A DNA stretch of 64,000 nucleotides. Origin: an uncultured Lachnospiraceae bacterium. Its GTDB lineage: Bacteria > Bacillota > Clostridia > Lachnospirales > Lachnospiraceae. Shown piece after piece: positions 1 to 8,285 of the stretch. Both the position numbers and the translations under genes were made by a program. The notes beneath the pieces are model-generated. The model made no database searches. It worked only from the letters and a program-made list of their open reading frames with translations, and was not told the origin of the DNA. Numbering within the stretch: the first letter of the stretch is position 1; each line of letters opens with the position of its first letter. The DNA lies in contig CAKQXY010000004.1 of NCBI GenBank assembly GCA_934292725.1, forward strand, positions 62,001 through 126,000, written 5' to 3'.

Positions 1-154
1 CTGGATATTGAGTGCATAAAAAAATGGCATCGCAAAGCGCCTTTTTGACACCATCTGGCATACCAAATGGATTTATGTTTACTGAAAAATCAAGCTCTAC
101 CTGATTACGATATACATCTCCGCCATGCAGGCTTTTTTCTGTATGCTTGTCCAC
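1..154 (-). CDS. cobD: Threonine-phosphate decarboxylase CobD, N-terminal fragment (partial)
   Basis: The gene runs off the window edge, so only about 51 N-terminal codons are present. They read VDKHTEKSLHGGDVYRN, then LDFSVNINPFG and a final QYP. This is the typical opening of the PLP-dependent aminotransferase-fold enzyme that decarboxylates L-threonine-O-3-phosphate to (R)-1-amino-2-propanol phosphate, the linker that CbiB attaches to cobyric acid. I chose the GTG at 154 because a GGGGGAG Shine-Dalgarno sits four bases upstream; no ATG lies nearby in this frame. It follows cbiB by 55 bases in the same direction, which fits the pathway. The main alternative is a histidinol-phosphate aminotransferase paralogue, less likely next to cbiB. 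Confidence 0.8.
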   Translation of the reverse strand, partial: MDKHTEKSLHGGDVYRNQVELDFSVNINPFGMPDGVKKALCDAIFLCTQYP

Positions 155-209
155 TTTTGCTCCCCCTTTTTGATACCGGATTGTTACGTGCTTTGCACTC
201 CCGCAATCT

Positions 210-1271
210 TTATCCTGTGAATTTTAGCAATAGCATTAATACTACGCAGATTACCTCTCCAAGAATCGCAGCGGCGTACATCAGACAATTGCATCGGCAG
301 ATATCCTCTGGCGAAACTGCTCTTTTATCATCACCAATATATGGCTTTTTAATGACTTTGCTGCCATAAATAGTGTCACCTGCCAGACGAATGCCAAGTG
401 CACCTGCGCATGCAGATTCTGTATGGCCAGCGTTTGGACTTGCATGCTTTTTGGCATCTCTTCTCCAGATACGCCATGCGTCTTTAGCATTATATACTGC
501 TTTTTCTTTGCCAAAAATCTTAGTCACACTAAGAAATGCGCTTCCTGCAATTAAAAGAAGTGCACTGATTCTTGCCGGAATCCAATTAACAGCATCATCT
601 AACTTTGCTGCTGCACGGCCAAAATACAGATAACGGCTGCTTTTATAGCCTACCATTGAATCCATTGTATTGACTGCTTTATAAATCATGCCTAGCACTG
701 GGCCTCCAAGTGCCGTGTAAAGCATGGGTGCAATCACACCATCAGATGTGCTCTCTGCCACTGTCTCTACTGCAGCACGCGCCACACCTGCCTCATCTAA
801 GACATTTGTATCTCGTCCTACAATCATGGAAACGGCATATCGTGCGCCTAAAAGATCATTTTTTTTCAATGCGTTGTATACCTTTGTGCTCTCTTTTTGC
901 AGACATCTTGCCGCTAAAATCTGATATGTCATAATTGCTTCTACTACAAAACCAGCAATTGGGTGAATTGCGTAGGCTCCCAAAAAGATGACTCCTGAGA
1001 CAATAGCTGTCGCTGCCAAAACGCAGATTACAAGGAGGATTCCTTTTCTGCGTTCACTTCGTATTGTTGCGTCATCTTTTATGCCTGTACCATTTTTGGC
1101 ATCGGCCTTTTTTTCTTCACCCTTATGCTTTTCTCCCATCAGCTTTTTATCAAGAAAACTAATAAGATTTCCCATAAACCGCACAGGATGCGGCATCCAG
1201 TATGGATCACCGAACAAACAATCAAGCAAAAAACCGCTGACAAATGCCAGCAAATGTAATGTTATTGTCAT
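210..1271 (-). CDS. cbiB: Adenosylcobinamide-phosphate synthase CbiB (CobD in the aerobic nomenclature)
   Basis: This is a 353-residue membrane protein that joins aminopropanol (phosphate) to the f side chain of cobyric acid. The family signature DCLFGDPYWMPHPVRFMG is at residues 17-34, and ARYAVSMIVGRDT and ETVAESTSDGVIAPM follow near residues 140-185. Several hydrophobic segments are visible, notably around 80-115 and at the C-terminus. Residues 44-74 hold a Lys/Glu/Asp-rich insertion before the second membrane segment, which seems longer than usual. Its start overlaps the cobC stop by 4 bases, which suggests translational coupling. Confidence 0.93.
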   Translation of the reverse strand: MTITLHLLAFVSGFLLDCLFGDPYWMPHPVRFMGNLISFLDKKLMGEKHKGEEKKADAKNGTGIKDDATIRSERRKGILLVICVLAATAIVSGVIFLGAYAIHPIAGFVVEAIMTYQILAARCLQKESTKVYNALKKNDLLGARYAVSMIVGRDTNVLDEAGVARAAVETVAESTSDGVIAPMLYTALGGPVLGMIYKAVNTMDSMVGYKSSRYLYFGRAAAKLDDAVNWIPARISALLLIAGSAFLSVTKIFGKEKAVYNAKDAWRIWRRDAKKHASPNAGHTESACAGALGIRLAGDTIYGSKVIKKPYIGDDKRAVSPEDICRCNCLMYAAAILGEVICVVLMLLLKFTG

Positions 1272-1897
1272 TTGTCTTTTTCCTCTGCCTCTTCCATTGC
1301 AATTGGTGTCAGTTTTTCTAACTGCACATTGTTATTTTTTATTGACAATTCAATTTCATAGCCCTGACCATTTTTTACCTGATAGTCATAATAATCACCA
1401 CCTGTAAGGCTGCTCATTATAGCCATGATTGTGCCGCCGTGAACAATACAGACTGCACTTTTTTGTTTATAATCTTCCATACATTCTATGCACAATTCAA
1501 GTCCTGCCATTGATCTTTTCACAAATTCATCACGGCTTTCTCCATCAGGAAACGCAGTCACACCACCGCTATCTATCCAGCGCTGATAATCAGGATCTCC
1601 ATTTAAATCCTGATAATTTTTTCCTTCAAAGCGTCCAAAATCAATTTCCTTCCATTCAGGAAGTAAAATAGCTCTTGTATCCGGGTACAAAATATCCTTT
1701 GTCTGAAGGCAGCGAAGCATTGGACTTGAGAAAATAAGAAGATTATCTTTTTCTTTTGGATATCTTCCAGCTTCATTATAAAAAATAATCTGCTCTCTTC
1801 CTTCATTTGATAATGGCTCGTTTGTATTTCCAAGATAGGCGTGACGCTTGTTGGACTTCGTGGCCCCATGGCGGAGAAGATAAAGTGTGATTGTCAT
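1268..1897 (-). CDS. cobC: Alpha-ribazole phosphatase, histidine phosphatase family (CobC)
   Basis: The enzyme removes phosphate from alpha-ribazole-5'-phosphate or from adenosylcobalamin-5'-phosphate in the last steps of cobalamin assembly. The phosphohistidine motif LRHGATKSN lies at the N-terminus, EIDFGRFEGKNY follows in the middle, and the second histidine is in CIVHGGTIMAIM. An in-frame start exists eight codons upstream, but I chose the ATG at 1897 because it forms an ATGA overlap with the preceding gene and places the first beta strand (MTITLYLLRHG) at the N-terminus. The cob operon context favours the cobalamin role over a generic phosphoglycerate mutase-like activity. Confidence 0.88.
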   Translation of the reverse strand: MTITLYLLRHGATKSNKRHAYLGNTNEPLSNEGREQIIFYNEAGRYPKEKDNLLIFSSPMLRCLQTKDILYPDTRAILLPEWKEIDFGRFEGKNYQDLNGDPDYQRWIDSGGVTAFPDGESRDEFVKRSMAGLELCIECMEDYKQKSAVCIVHGGTIMAIMSSLTGGDYYDYQVKNGQGYEIELSIKNNNVQLEKLTPIAMEEAEEKDK

Positions 1898-2355
1898 TTC
1901 AGCCGCTGTCCTAGTCCACATAATATACGTTCCACCCTTTCTGCCTGCTTTGCAAGCTCTATCATAAGCCGCCCTGTCTGCTCACGCCAGATGCGCTCCA
2001 TTTTTTCTAGTGGCACGATGCCATTTCCCAGCTCGTCACAGATCAGGATTGTGTTTGGATGTGTTGCCACCCAAGAAAGAATGGTTGACTGCACTTCAGA
2101 TTCTTCCATGCCCTCACTCAGCAGATCTTTTACCCACAGGTGAAGGTGATTGATAATTACGATATCATTGACATTAGCAATATTGTTAACATCTGCATTC
2201 TCGTTTTTTATTTTATTATCAATACTTTGTAATGTTTTCTGATAGTCTGATTGTGCACAGTCAATTACCATAGCAATCGAAATGGCTTCCTCTGCCTTTT
2301 TGTTCTGCACGTATTCGAGCTTTCCCTGTGCAAAGCCACCTATATATAGTTCCAT
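1894..2355 (-). CDS. Short, divergent CobU-like protein (adenosylcobinamide kinase/guanylyltransferase family)
   Basis: This 153-residue protein is shorter than the full CobU encoded at 3155-3718. Its C-terminal half matches the CobU pattern: ILICDELGNGIVPLEKMERIWREQTGRL followed by a helix ending in ERILCGLGQRLK. The N-terminal nucleotide loop reads GGFAQGKL: the Gly spacing is kept but the Ser/Thr after Lys is Leu, and the substrate-binding part is shortened. It may be a non-catalytic partner or a specialised guanylyltransferase. It lies 14 bases after cobS and overlaps cobC by 4 bases. Membership of the family is clear; activity is not. Confidence 0.75.
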   Translation of the reverse strand: MELYIGGFAQGKLEYVQNKKAEEAISIAMVIDCAQSDYQKTLQSIDNKIKNENADVNNIANVNDIVIINHLHLWVKDLLSEGMEESEVQSTILSWVATHPNTILICDELGNGIVPLEKMERIWREQTGRLMIELAKQAERVERILCGLGQRLK

Positions 2356-2369
2356 GAAAATATCCTTTC

Positions 2370-3140
2370 TTATAAGCAGGCAATTGCTGCCATAACCATC
2401 AGCGCACCCTCACACAGCGTTACAAAATATCCGGCGAGATCACCTGTGATGCCGCCAAATTCCTTTTTGCTCTTATAATAATAATAGCTAAACACTGCCA
2501 AAGCACATATAAGCTGCATAATGCCTGCCTTTGAATCCATCAAAATTTGCCAGAATACGCAAATCGCTAACTCTCCATACAGGCTTCTCTTTACTATTTT
2601 TTCCTGTGCCGCATCTGCAAACATATACAGCGTTCCTTCTTTTTTGGCACACGGAAATGAGACAACTGCAATTGCACTGAAAATACGAGACAAAAAATAT
2701 GCACTGCAAAATGATGCCATGACTGAGTAATTTTTAATCTCAGAATATGCACCTGCTGCTATCAGCACATAAAGCACAGTCATAATCACGGCAAATGCAC
2801 CAATATGAGAATCCTTTAAGATTTCCAGTTTTTTTTCACGGCTCCCATAAGAATGAAGCGCATCCATCGTATCCATATATCCGTCCATATGAATACCGCC
2901 TGTCACCAAAAGAATGATTGCCAGGCCAACAAATGCAAAACACATTTTTCCAATGCCAAAGTGCTGACAAAAAAGCCACCAGAACCATGATAACAGTCCT
3001 ATTACAATTCCGACAAGAGGAAAGAAACACATTGAATAGCGCATATCTTCTTCCTTCCACTCAAACTGCGGCATGGGAATTTTCGAATACATAGAAAATG
3101 CAATCGCAATTGATTTTCCAATTTTTTTAAATAGATTCAT
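2370..3140 (-). CDS. cobS: Adenosylcobinamide-GDP ribazoletransferase CobS
   Basis: CobS joins adenosylcobinamide-GDP to alpha-ribazole (phosphate) at the membrane. The acidic metal-binding motif is clear: GGIHMDGYMDTMDALHS, followed by KDSHIGAFAV. The protein is largely hydrophobic with several membrane segments, and its length of about 256 residues is normal. A TTG at 3158 would overlap the cobU stop, but the ATG at 3140 has an AGAGGA ribosome binding site seven bases upstream and gives the usual N-terminus, so I prefer it. It lies between cobU and the short CobU-like gene. Confidence 0.93.
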   Translation of the reverse strand: MNLFKKIGKSIAIAFSMYSKIPMPQFEWKEEDMRYSMCFFPLVGIVIGLLSWFWWLFCQHFGIGKMCFAFVGLAIILLVTGGIHMDGYMDTMDALHSYGSREKKLEILKDSHIGAFAVIMTVLYVLIAAGAYSEIKNYSVMASFCSAYFLSRIFSAIAVVSFPCAKKEGTLYMFADAAQEKIVKRSLYGELAICVFWQILMDSKAGIMQLICALAVFSYYYYKSKKEFGGITGDLAGYFVTLCEGALMVMAAIACL

Positions 3141-3154
3141 TTTGTAATCCTCTG

Positions 3155-3718
3155 TCAATTATTTTTATGATCATCTGGCTTTTTCCACATGACAGGGCAT
3201 CCCGCCACAACTTCTGTGACCTCATCTGCCCACGCAGCAAGTTCAATATTTATGCGTGCCAGTGCACGTATATAAGCCATTGTAGATTCATCATATGTGA
3301 TTCCATCGTCAAACACATTGTTTGTCACGATGACAAGCTCACGCACTGACTGTGACAGCACTTTTAATCCAGACACAACACGCCTTACAACTTCGTCCTC
3401 GCTTCGCTGTCCATTTTCATCAAACATTTCATTTGCAGTAAGATTAGACACACATTCAACGAGTGTTGCATATGACATCTTATCACTGTCTTTAAATTTT
3501 TTCAATGCCTGATCAATCTGCACCGTCTGCTCTGATGTAATAAACCCTTTTCCTGCACGCAGCCTTCTATGGCGCTCTACCCTTTTTTTGCCTTCTTCTC
3601 CATATACCTGCATCGTGGCAATATAATAGCGGCTTCTGATATTTTCAAACCCAGACAGCAATGACTCTGCATAGGCTGATTTTCCGCTGCCGCTTCCGCC
3701 TGTCACAAGATAAATCAT
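3155..3718 (-). CDS. cobU: Bifunctional adenosylcobinamide kinase / adenosylcobinamide-phosphate guanylyltransferase CobU
   Basis: This 187-residue enzyme phosphorylates adenosylcobinamide and then transfers GMP to it. A canonical P-loop, VTGGSGSGKSAYAE, is at residues 5-18. RYYIATMQVYGEE and RRLRAGKGF mark the CobU fold, and VIVTNNVFDDGI is the conserved strand that corresponds to the V-x-x-E/N-V-G segment of the family. It sits 18 bases downstream of cobT. Unlike its shorter paralogue at 1894-2355 it keeps the full nucleotide-binding site, so it is probably the active enzyme. Confidence 0.93.
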   Translation of the reverse strand: MIYLVTGGSGSGKSAYAESLLSGFENIRSRYYIATMQVYGEEGKKRVERHRRLRAGKGFITSEQTVQIDQALKKFKDSDKMSYATLVECVSNLTANEMFDENGQRSEDEVVRRVVSGLKVLSQSVRELVIVTNNVFDDGITYDESTMAYIRALARINIELAAWADEVTEVVAGCPVMWKKPDDHKNN

Positions 3719-3736
3719 TTCGTTTGCCTTTCTTTT

Positions 3737-4804
3737 TTAACTAAGACGTTCATATGGTGCCATCTCCAGACGTGAAAAATCTGTATGACCATTATATACT
3801 GACATTGCAAGATCAAGAAGCGAAAATACCATAACTGCACCTGTTCCTTCGCCAAGCGCCAGATCTCCATGGATGACTGGCTTGATCCCTATTTCTTTTA
3901 AAATTGCCTTCGCCGCAGGCTCTTTTCCCAGATGAGATGCTATCATAAAATGCTCTGTACCTGGAATAATACGTTTTGCAAGAAGTGCTGCTGCACCGCT
4001 TATTAGACCGTCCAAAACAATAGGCATATGATACATTGCACCGCCTATAAAAACTCCTGTCAGACCTGCAATATCAAGTCCGCCAACAGTCTGAAGAACA
4101 GTAAATGCATCTGCCTTATATAGATCGTATCTGTCAATTGCCTCTTGAATGACCTGTTTTTTTCTGCTTAGCCCCTTATCGTTTAATCCAGCTCCTCTTC
4201 CTGCTGTCTCACTCGCTAACCTGTGAAGAAGTGCCGCTGTCACTGCACTGCTCGTTGTCGTATTTCCTATACCCATCTCTCCTGTTGCGAGTATCTGATA
4301 GCCTTTTTCCTTACACTGCTTTACAAGGCGCACGCCTGTATCAATCGCATCTAATGTCTCTTTTTCTGTCATGGCAGGCTCTTTTGCAAAATTTCGCGTA
4401 CCACAGGCAATTTTTTCATCTAACACACCATCTATTTTACATGAAGCTGCTATTCCAATATCTACTGGAATAACATCTGTATGTGATGCTGATGCCATAC
4501 GGCAAACGCTCGATTCACGCCTTCCCATCGACTGTGCAACGGCAAGCGTAACTTCCTGCCCTGACTGACTGATGCCCTCCTTAACAATGCCATTATCAGC
4601 GCACATCACAATAACTGCCCTCTTAGAAATACATACATTGGTGCTATTCTCTATAGCACCAATCTGTGATGTAACATGCTCGAACCAGCCTAGCCCGTCA
4701 AGCGGCTTTGCCACTCCATCCCAGTTTGCTTTTACTGCATCATACATTGATTGATCTGGCGGTGTAATTTTATATTTTTCTCTTAAAAACTGAATTGCTT
4801 CCAT
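3737..4804 (-). CDS. cobT: Nicotinate-nucleotide--dimethylbenzimidazole phosphoribosyltransferase CobT
   Basis: CobT activates the lower-ligand base by moving phosphoribose from nicotinate mononucleotide to 5,6-dimethylbenzimidazole or another base. Its 355 residues are normal for the family. Conserved blocks are VIVMCADNGIVKEGISQS near 65-82, ATGEMGIGNTTTSSAV near 173-188, GGLDIAGLTGVFIGGA near 241-256, and HGDLALGEGTGAVM near 314-327, whose glutamate is the catalytic base in the family. It follows cobQ by 38 bases. The lower ligand cannot be told from this sequence, because no dimethylbenzimidazole synthesis genes are in view. Confidence 0.95.
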   Translation of the reverse strand: MEAIQFLREKYKITPPDQSMYDAVKANWDGVAKPLDGLGWFEHVTSQIGAIENSTNVCISKRAVIVMCADNGIVKEGISQSGQEVTLAVAQSMGRRESSVCRMASASHTDVIPVDIGIAASCKIDGVLDEKIACGTRNFAKEPAMTEKETLDAIDTGVRLVKQCKEKGYQILATGEMGIGNTTTSSAVTAALLHRLASETAGRGAGLNDKGLSRKKQVIQEAIDRYDLYKADAFTVLQTVGGLDIAGLTGVFIGGAMYHMPIVLDGLISGAAALLAKRIIPGTEHFMIASHLGKEPAAKAILKEIGIKPVIHGDLALGEGTGAVMVFSLLDLAMSVYNGHTDFSRLEMAPYERLS

Positions 4805-4842
4805 ATATAATAGATGACCTTAATCCTTTCTTTCAGCGCAAG

Positions 4843-6366
4843 TTAAATTTTTGCTTCCCGTAAAATGCTGTATACAAAATCCATATCCATATGCTGGCGA
4901 ATGGTGTCTGCCAACAAATCATATTGTGACTCCTGAAACTTTTTATAATCAAAGCCACTCTGCAGTGCCTCTAATGTCACATTCTTTTTGTCTGCAAGCA
5001 TCTTTACAAGCTTCCATGCAAGATCGCCTTCATCAAACAGACCATGAACGTAGCTGCCGCACACCATGCCATTCTCGCTGCATACCACAGTTGGAAGTTC
5101 ATCGGACGGCTGCTTTTGGGACTGACCTACTTTTTTCTCTTTTGAGCTTGCAGCATTGACGGCTGTTGACTTTCCCATATGAATTTCATATCCTTCATAA
5201 GCACTTCCATTTAAACAAGACCATATACCGCTGAGATTTTCTATCGTTCCACTCACCTGTAATCTCGTCTTTTCTTTTGTGAGAGTTGTCTTAATCGGAA
5301 GAAGTCCCATTCCCGGCGCATCCATTCCCTGCTCGATGCCAAATGGATCAGCAATCGACTCTCCCAGCATCTGAAAGCCACCACAAATGCCAACGAGCGG
5401 TGTTGTTGCAGACAGCTTTTTAACTGCTGCCTCTATTCCGCTTTGACGCATCCACAAAAGATCACCGACTGTATTTTTGCTTCCCGGAAGGAAAATGCAG
5501 TCTGGTGTTTCTAGCTCTCTTACATTATGTACGTAGCGCACGCTTACTCCCGGAAGCTGCTCAAACACATCAAAATCGGTATAATTTGACATGCGCGGAA
5601 GGCGAATTACTGCAAGATCAATCAGTCCCTTTTGGCTTTGCTCTAGCTTTTCGCTTAGGCTGTCTTCCTCTTCGATTGCCACCTTCATATATGGAATGAC
5701 GCCTGCCACAGGCACATGACCACGCTCTTCAAGCATCACAATACCTGGATCTAAAATTGTCTTATCTCCTCTGAATTTATTTATAATAAGACCCTTTACC
5801 AGCTCTTTTTCATCTGGTTCAAGAAGCATAAGAGTACCAAGAAGCTGAGCAAACACTCCTCCTCTGTCGATATCACCTGCTAACAGCACAGGTGCACCTA
5901 CAAGCTTTGCTAAACCCATGTTGACTATATCATCTGCCTTTAAATTAATCTCAGCCGGACTTCCTGCGCCCTCGATTACGATGATATCTGCCTGTTCCTC
6001 TAGCTTCTTAAAAGCATGAATAATATCAGGAATCAGCTGTTTTTTGTAAGCAAAATATTTTCGTGCCGGCATATTGGAGACTGGCTTTCCGTTTACAATG
6101 ACCTGTGACCCCATGTCACTTACTGGCTTTAATAAAATCGGATTCATATAGACAGATGGCTCTATCCCTGCTGCTCTTGCCTGAACTACCTGGGCACGTC
6201 CCATCTCAAAGCCATCCTTTGTAATAAAGGAGTTTAATGCCATGTTTTGTGACTTAAACGGTGCCACCCGATAGCCATCCTGCTTAAAAATACGGCAAAG
6301 TCCTGCCGCAAGCAGGCTTTTTCCCGCATTTGACATCGTGCCTTGAATCATAATTACTTTTGACAT
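4843..6366 (-). CDS. cobQ: Cobyric acid synthase CobQ (CbiP)
   Basis: This 507-residue ATP- and glutamine-dependent enzyme amidates four side chains of adenosylcobyrinic a,c-diamide. The N-terminal dethiobiotin-synthetase-like domain carries the loop GTMSNAGKSLLAAG. The C-terminal class I amidotransferase domain has the nucleophile in LVGICGGFQMLG (near residue 328) and the His in GSYVHGLFDEGD. A low-complexity Ser/Lys/Gln stretch near residues 405-425 is a small insertion. It is the first gene of the operon, with a GGAGG site before ATG 6366 and a promoter about 65-95 bases upstream. Confidence 0.95.
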   Translation of the reverse strand: MSKVIMIQGTMSNAGKSLLAAGLCRIFKQDGYRVAPFKSQNMALNSFITKDGFEMGRAQVVQARAAGIEPSVYMNPILLKPVSDMGSQVIVNGKPVSNMPARKYFAYKKQLIPDIIHAFKKLEEQADIIVIEGAGSPAEINLKADDIVNMGLAKLVGAPVLLAGDIDRGGVFAQLLGTLMLLEPDEKELVKGLIINKFRGDKTILDPGIVMLEERGHVPVAGVIPYMKVAIEEEDSLSEKLEQSQKGLIDLAVIRLPRMSNYTDFDVFEQLPGVSVRYVHNVRELETPDCIFLPGSKNTVGDLLWMRQSGIEAAVKKLSATTPLVGICGGFQMLGESIADPFGIEQGMDAPGMGLLPIKTTLTKEKTRLQVSGTIENLSGIWSCLNGSAYEGYEIHMGKSTAVNAASSKEKKVGQSQKQPSDELPTVVCSENGMVCGSYVHGLFDEGDLAWKLVKMLADKKNVTLEALQSGFDYKKFQESQYDLLADTIRQHMDMDFVYSILREAKI

Positions 6367-6430
6367 GCATTATTCCTCCGTTTTTTTGCTGTTTTCTATT
6401 TAAATGAATAATTTACACTCAATATCTGCT

Positions 6431-6459
6431 ATTGTAACGCATCTAAAAAACAATTACAA
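6431..6459 (-). promoter_or_regulatory. Sigma-A promoter of the cob operon
   Basis: On the minus strand the -35 box TTGTAA (6454-6459) and the -10 box TACAAT (6431-6436) are 17 bases apart. The resulting leader to the cobQ start would be only about 55-60 bases, too short for a cobalamin riboswitch, and no B12-box-like sequence is seen in it. Confidence 0.6.
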
Positions 6460-6498
6460 GTGAAAGACAAAATATCGTTTCCCATAAATTACAATAAG

Positions 6499-6691
6499 GT
6501 TACTGTTCACGGGGCTACGTTACGAAAGCCCTTCGGTGCAATGGTTTCGTCGACGGACCAAACTCCGCAGGTTCCTTTTATGTTATTTCTTATTATACAT
6601 TACTTTGAAAGACCTGCTCCAAGTGTCCGTCTCGTGAAATCCATTCACCTTCGGGCTTTACCGCAATATTGGCTTATCCATGAACTGTAAC
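6499..6691 (+). ncRNA. Structured RNA, copy 1 of a duplicated family (unidentified)
   Basis: This gene-free stretch folds into one long interrupted stem on the plus strand. Outer helix: 6499-6509 with 6681-6691. Inner helices in order: AAAGCCC 6525-6531 with 6653-6659; GGTG and AATGG 6535-6544 with CCATT and CACC 6641-6649; TTTC 6545-6548 with GAAA 6636-6639; GACGGAC 6552-6558 with GTCCGTC 6625-6631; GCAGGT 6567-6572 with ACCTGC 6612-6617. The apical loop is AT-rich. Loop blocks TTACGAAA, GTCGACGG and AACTCCGC recur in copy 2 at 13905-14085, and the helices covary between copies. A TACAAT -10 box at 6490-6495 ends just before the outer helix, which supports plus-strand transcription. Its size is like that of the raiA motif or 6S RNA, but I could not identify the family. 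Confidence 0.7.
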
Positions 6692-6695
6692 ACAA

Positions 6696-6727
6696 TAAGG
6701 GCAGACCCATACTTAGGTCTACCCTTA
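6696..6727. terminator. Hairpin between convergent ncRNA and gltD
   Basis: TAAGGG-C-AGACC (6696-6707) pairs with GGTCT-A-CCCTTA (6716-6727) with one mismatch and an 8-base loop. It lies where plus-strand RNA copy 1 and the minus-strand gltD transcript meet, so it may end either. Neither side has a real U-run, so intrinsic termination is uncertain. Confidence 0.4.
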
Positions 6728-6783
6728 ATGCAAGAACTATATAATTGTCATTATTACGTAAATGGTGACGAGACGCATGCACT

Positions 6784-8271
6784 TTACTCGAGATTCGTAT
6801 ATCCCATCAGGCTTTCGTCGACTGCCCTTGCGGCCTCTCTGCCTTCGCGGATTGCCCACACAACAAGCGACTGTCCACGGTGCATATCGCCTGCTGTGAA
6901 TACGCCCGGCTCAGAAGTTTCATAGGAATCTGGCGCTGTCTTTACATTTGTTCTTGGTGTCAGCTCTACGCCAAATGCATCGGATACATAGCTCTGGCAG
7001 CCAAGAAAGCCTGCTGCGATAAGTACAAGCTCGGCCTCGAGTGCAAATTCACTACCCTCTACAGGCACCATCATCATGCGTCCTGTTGCTTCATCCTTTT
7101 TTGATTCAAGTTTCACGCAGATCAGTCCGCAAAGCTTTCCGTCTGCATCCTTTACAAACTCCTTTACGGTTGTCTTGTAGATACGAGGATCTGAACCAAA
7201 TACGGCAATTGCTTCTTCCTGACCATAATCTGTCTTGCAGACTCTTGGCCACTCTGGCCACGGATTATTTGCGGCACGAGTCAGTGGCGGCTGCGGCATC
7301 ATCTCTAACTGTGTAACAGATGCACAGCCCTGACGAATTGCAGTTCCTACGCAGTCATTTCCAGTATCACCGCCGCCGATGACAACGACATGCTTATCCT
7401 TTGCAGAGATATAATTTCCATCTGCAAGATTGGAATCAAGCAAACTCTTTGTCGTGCGTGACAGATAATCAACTGCAAAATAAATACCCTCTGCATCTCT
7501 TCCCTCTGCCTGAATATCTCTTGGATTTGATGCACCACACGCCAAAATCACGCTGTCATATTGTGATTTAAGATCCTCTGCACTTATATCCTTTCCTACA
7601 TTCACACCAGTCAGAAAATGAATGCCTTCTGCCTTCATAAGCTCCACACGACGCTTTACAAAACGCTTTTCCAGCTTCATATTCGGGATTCCGTACATCA
7701 AAAGGCCGCCTGGACGATCTGAACGCTCATACACAGTAACTTCATGGCCTCTCTTATTTAACCAGTAGGCAGCTGACAGACCAGATGGACCAGAGCCTAC
7801 AACTGCAACGCGCTTTCCTGTGCGTGTCTTCGGCGGATTTGGCGCCAGATAGCCGCTTTCATATGCATTCTCAATGATGGACAGCTCGTTTGCCTTTGTT
7901 GTAACCGGCTTTCCATTTAAGTTGCATGTGCAGGCTGCCTCGCAGAGTGCCGGACAAACTCTTCCCGTAAACTCCGGGAAGCAATTTGTCTTTGTCAGGC
8001 GGTTAAATGCCTGTACCATATTTCCAGTATATAAAAGATCATTCCACTCTGGAATTAGATTGTTAAGCGGGCAGCCGCTTGCCATACCGGAAATCATTTT
8101 TCCATACTGACAAAACGGCACACCACAGTCCATACATCTGGCTGCCTGCTGTTTTCTCTCAGTCTCAGACAGCTCCTCGTGAAATTCATTATAGTTTTGG
8201 ATTCTTGCCTTTGGTGAAGAAGCCGGGGCATCTTCTCTGGCATATTCCATAAATCCTGTTGGCTTTCCCAT
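6784..8271 (-). CDS. gltD: Glutamate synthase small subunit GltD
   Basis: This 495-residue subunit passes electrons from NAD(P)H through FAD and iron-sulfur clusters to GltB. The N-terminal cysteine clusters are RCMDCGVPFCQYG and GCPLNN, then CPALCEAACTCN. The FAD-binding loop is VAVVGSGPSGLSAAYWLNKR near residues 153-172, and the NAD(P)H-binding loop is VVVIGGGDTGNDCVGTA near 294-310. The FAD-binding C-terminal signature is GVFTAGDMHRGQSLVVWAI. It lies 14 bases downstream of gltB, so the two form one operon. The C-terminus ends at DESLMGYTNLE, normal for the family. Confidence 0.96.
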   Translation of the reverse strand: MGKPTGFMEYAREDAPASSPKARIQNYNEFHEELSETERKQQAARCMDCGVPFCQYGKMISGMASGCPLNNLIPEWNDLLYTGNMVQAFNRLTKTNCFPEFTGRVCPALCEAACTCNLNGKPVTTKANELSIIENAYESGYLAPNPPKTRTGKRVAVVGSGPSGLSAAYWLNKRGHEVTVYERSDRPGGLLMYGIPNMKLEKRFVKRRVELMKAEGIHFLTGVNVGKDISAEDLKSQYDSVILACGASNPRDIQAEGRDAEGIYFAVDYLSRTTKSLLDSNLADGNYISAKDKHVVVIGGGDTGNDCVGTAIRQGCASVTQLEMMPQPPLTRAANNPWPEWPRVCKTDYGQEEAIAVFGSDPRIYKTTVKEFVKDADGKLCGLICVKLESKKDEATGRMMMVPVEGSEFALEAELVLIAAGFLGCQSYVSDAFGVELTPRTNVKTAPDSYETSEPGVFTAGDMHRGQSLVVWAIREGREAARAVDESLMGYTNLE

Positions 8272-8285
8272 TGTCTTCTCCTCCT

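Noticed and set aside
6367..6783. Cobalamin riboswitch before cobQ
   Set aside because: No B12 box is seen on the minus strand. The structured RNA found here is on the plus strand and recurs in a non-cobalamin context at 13.9 kb.
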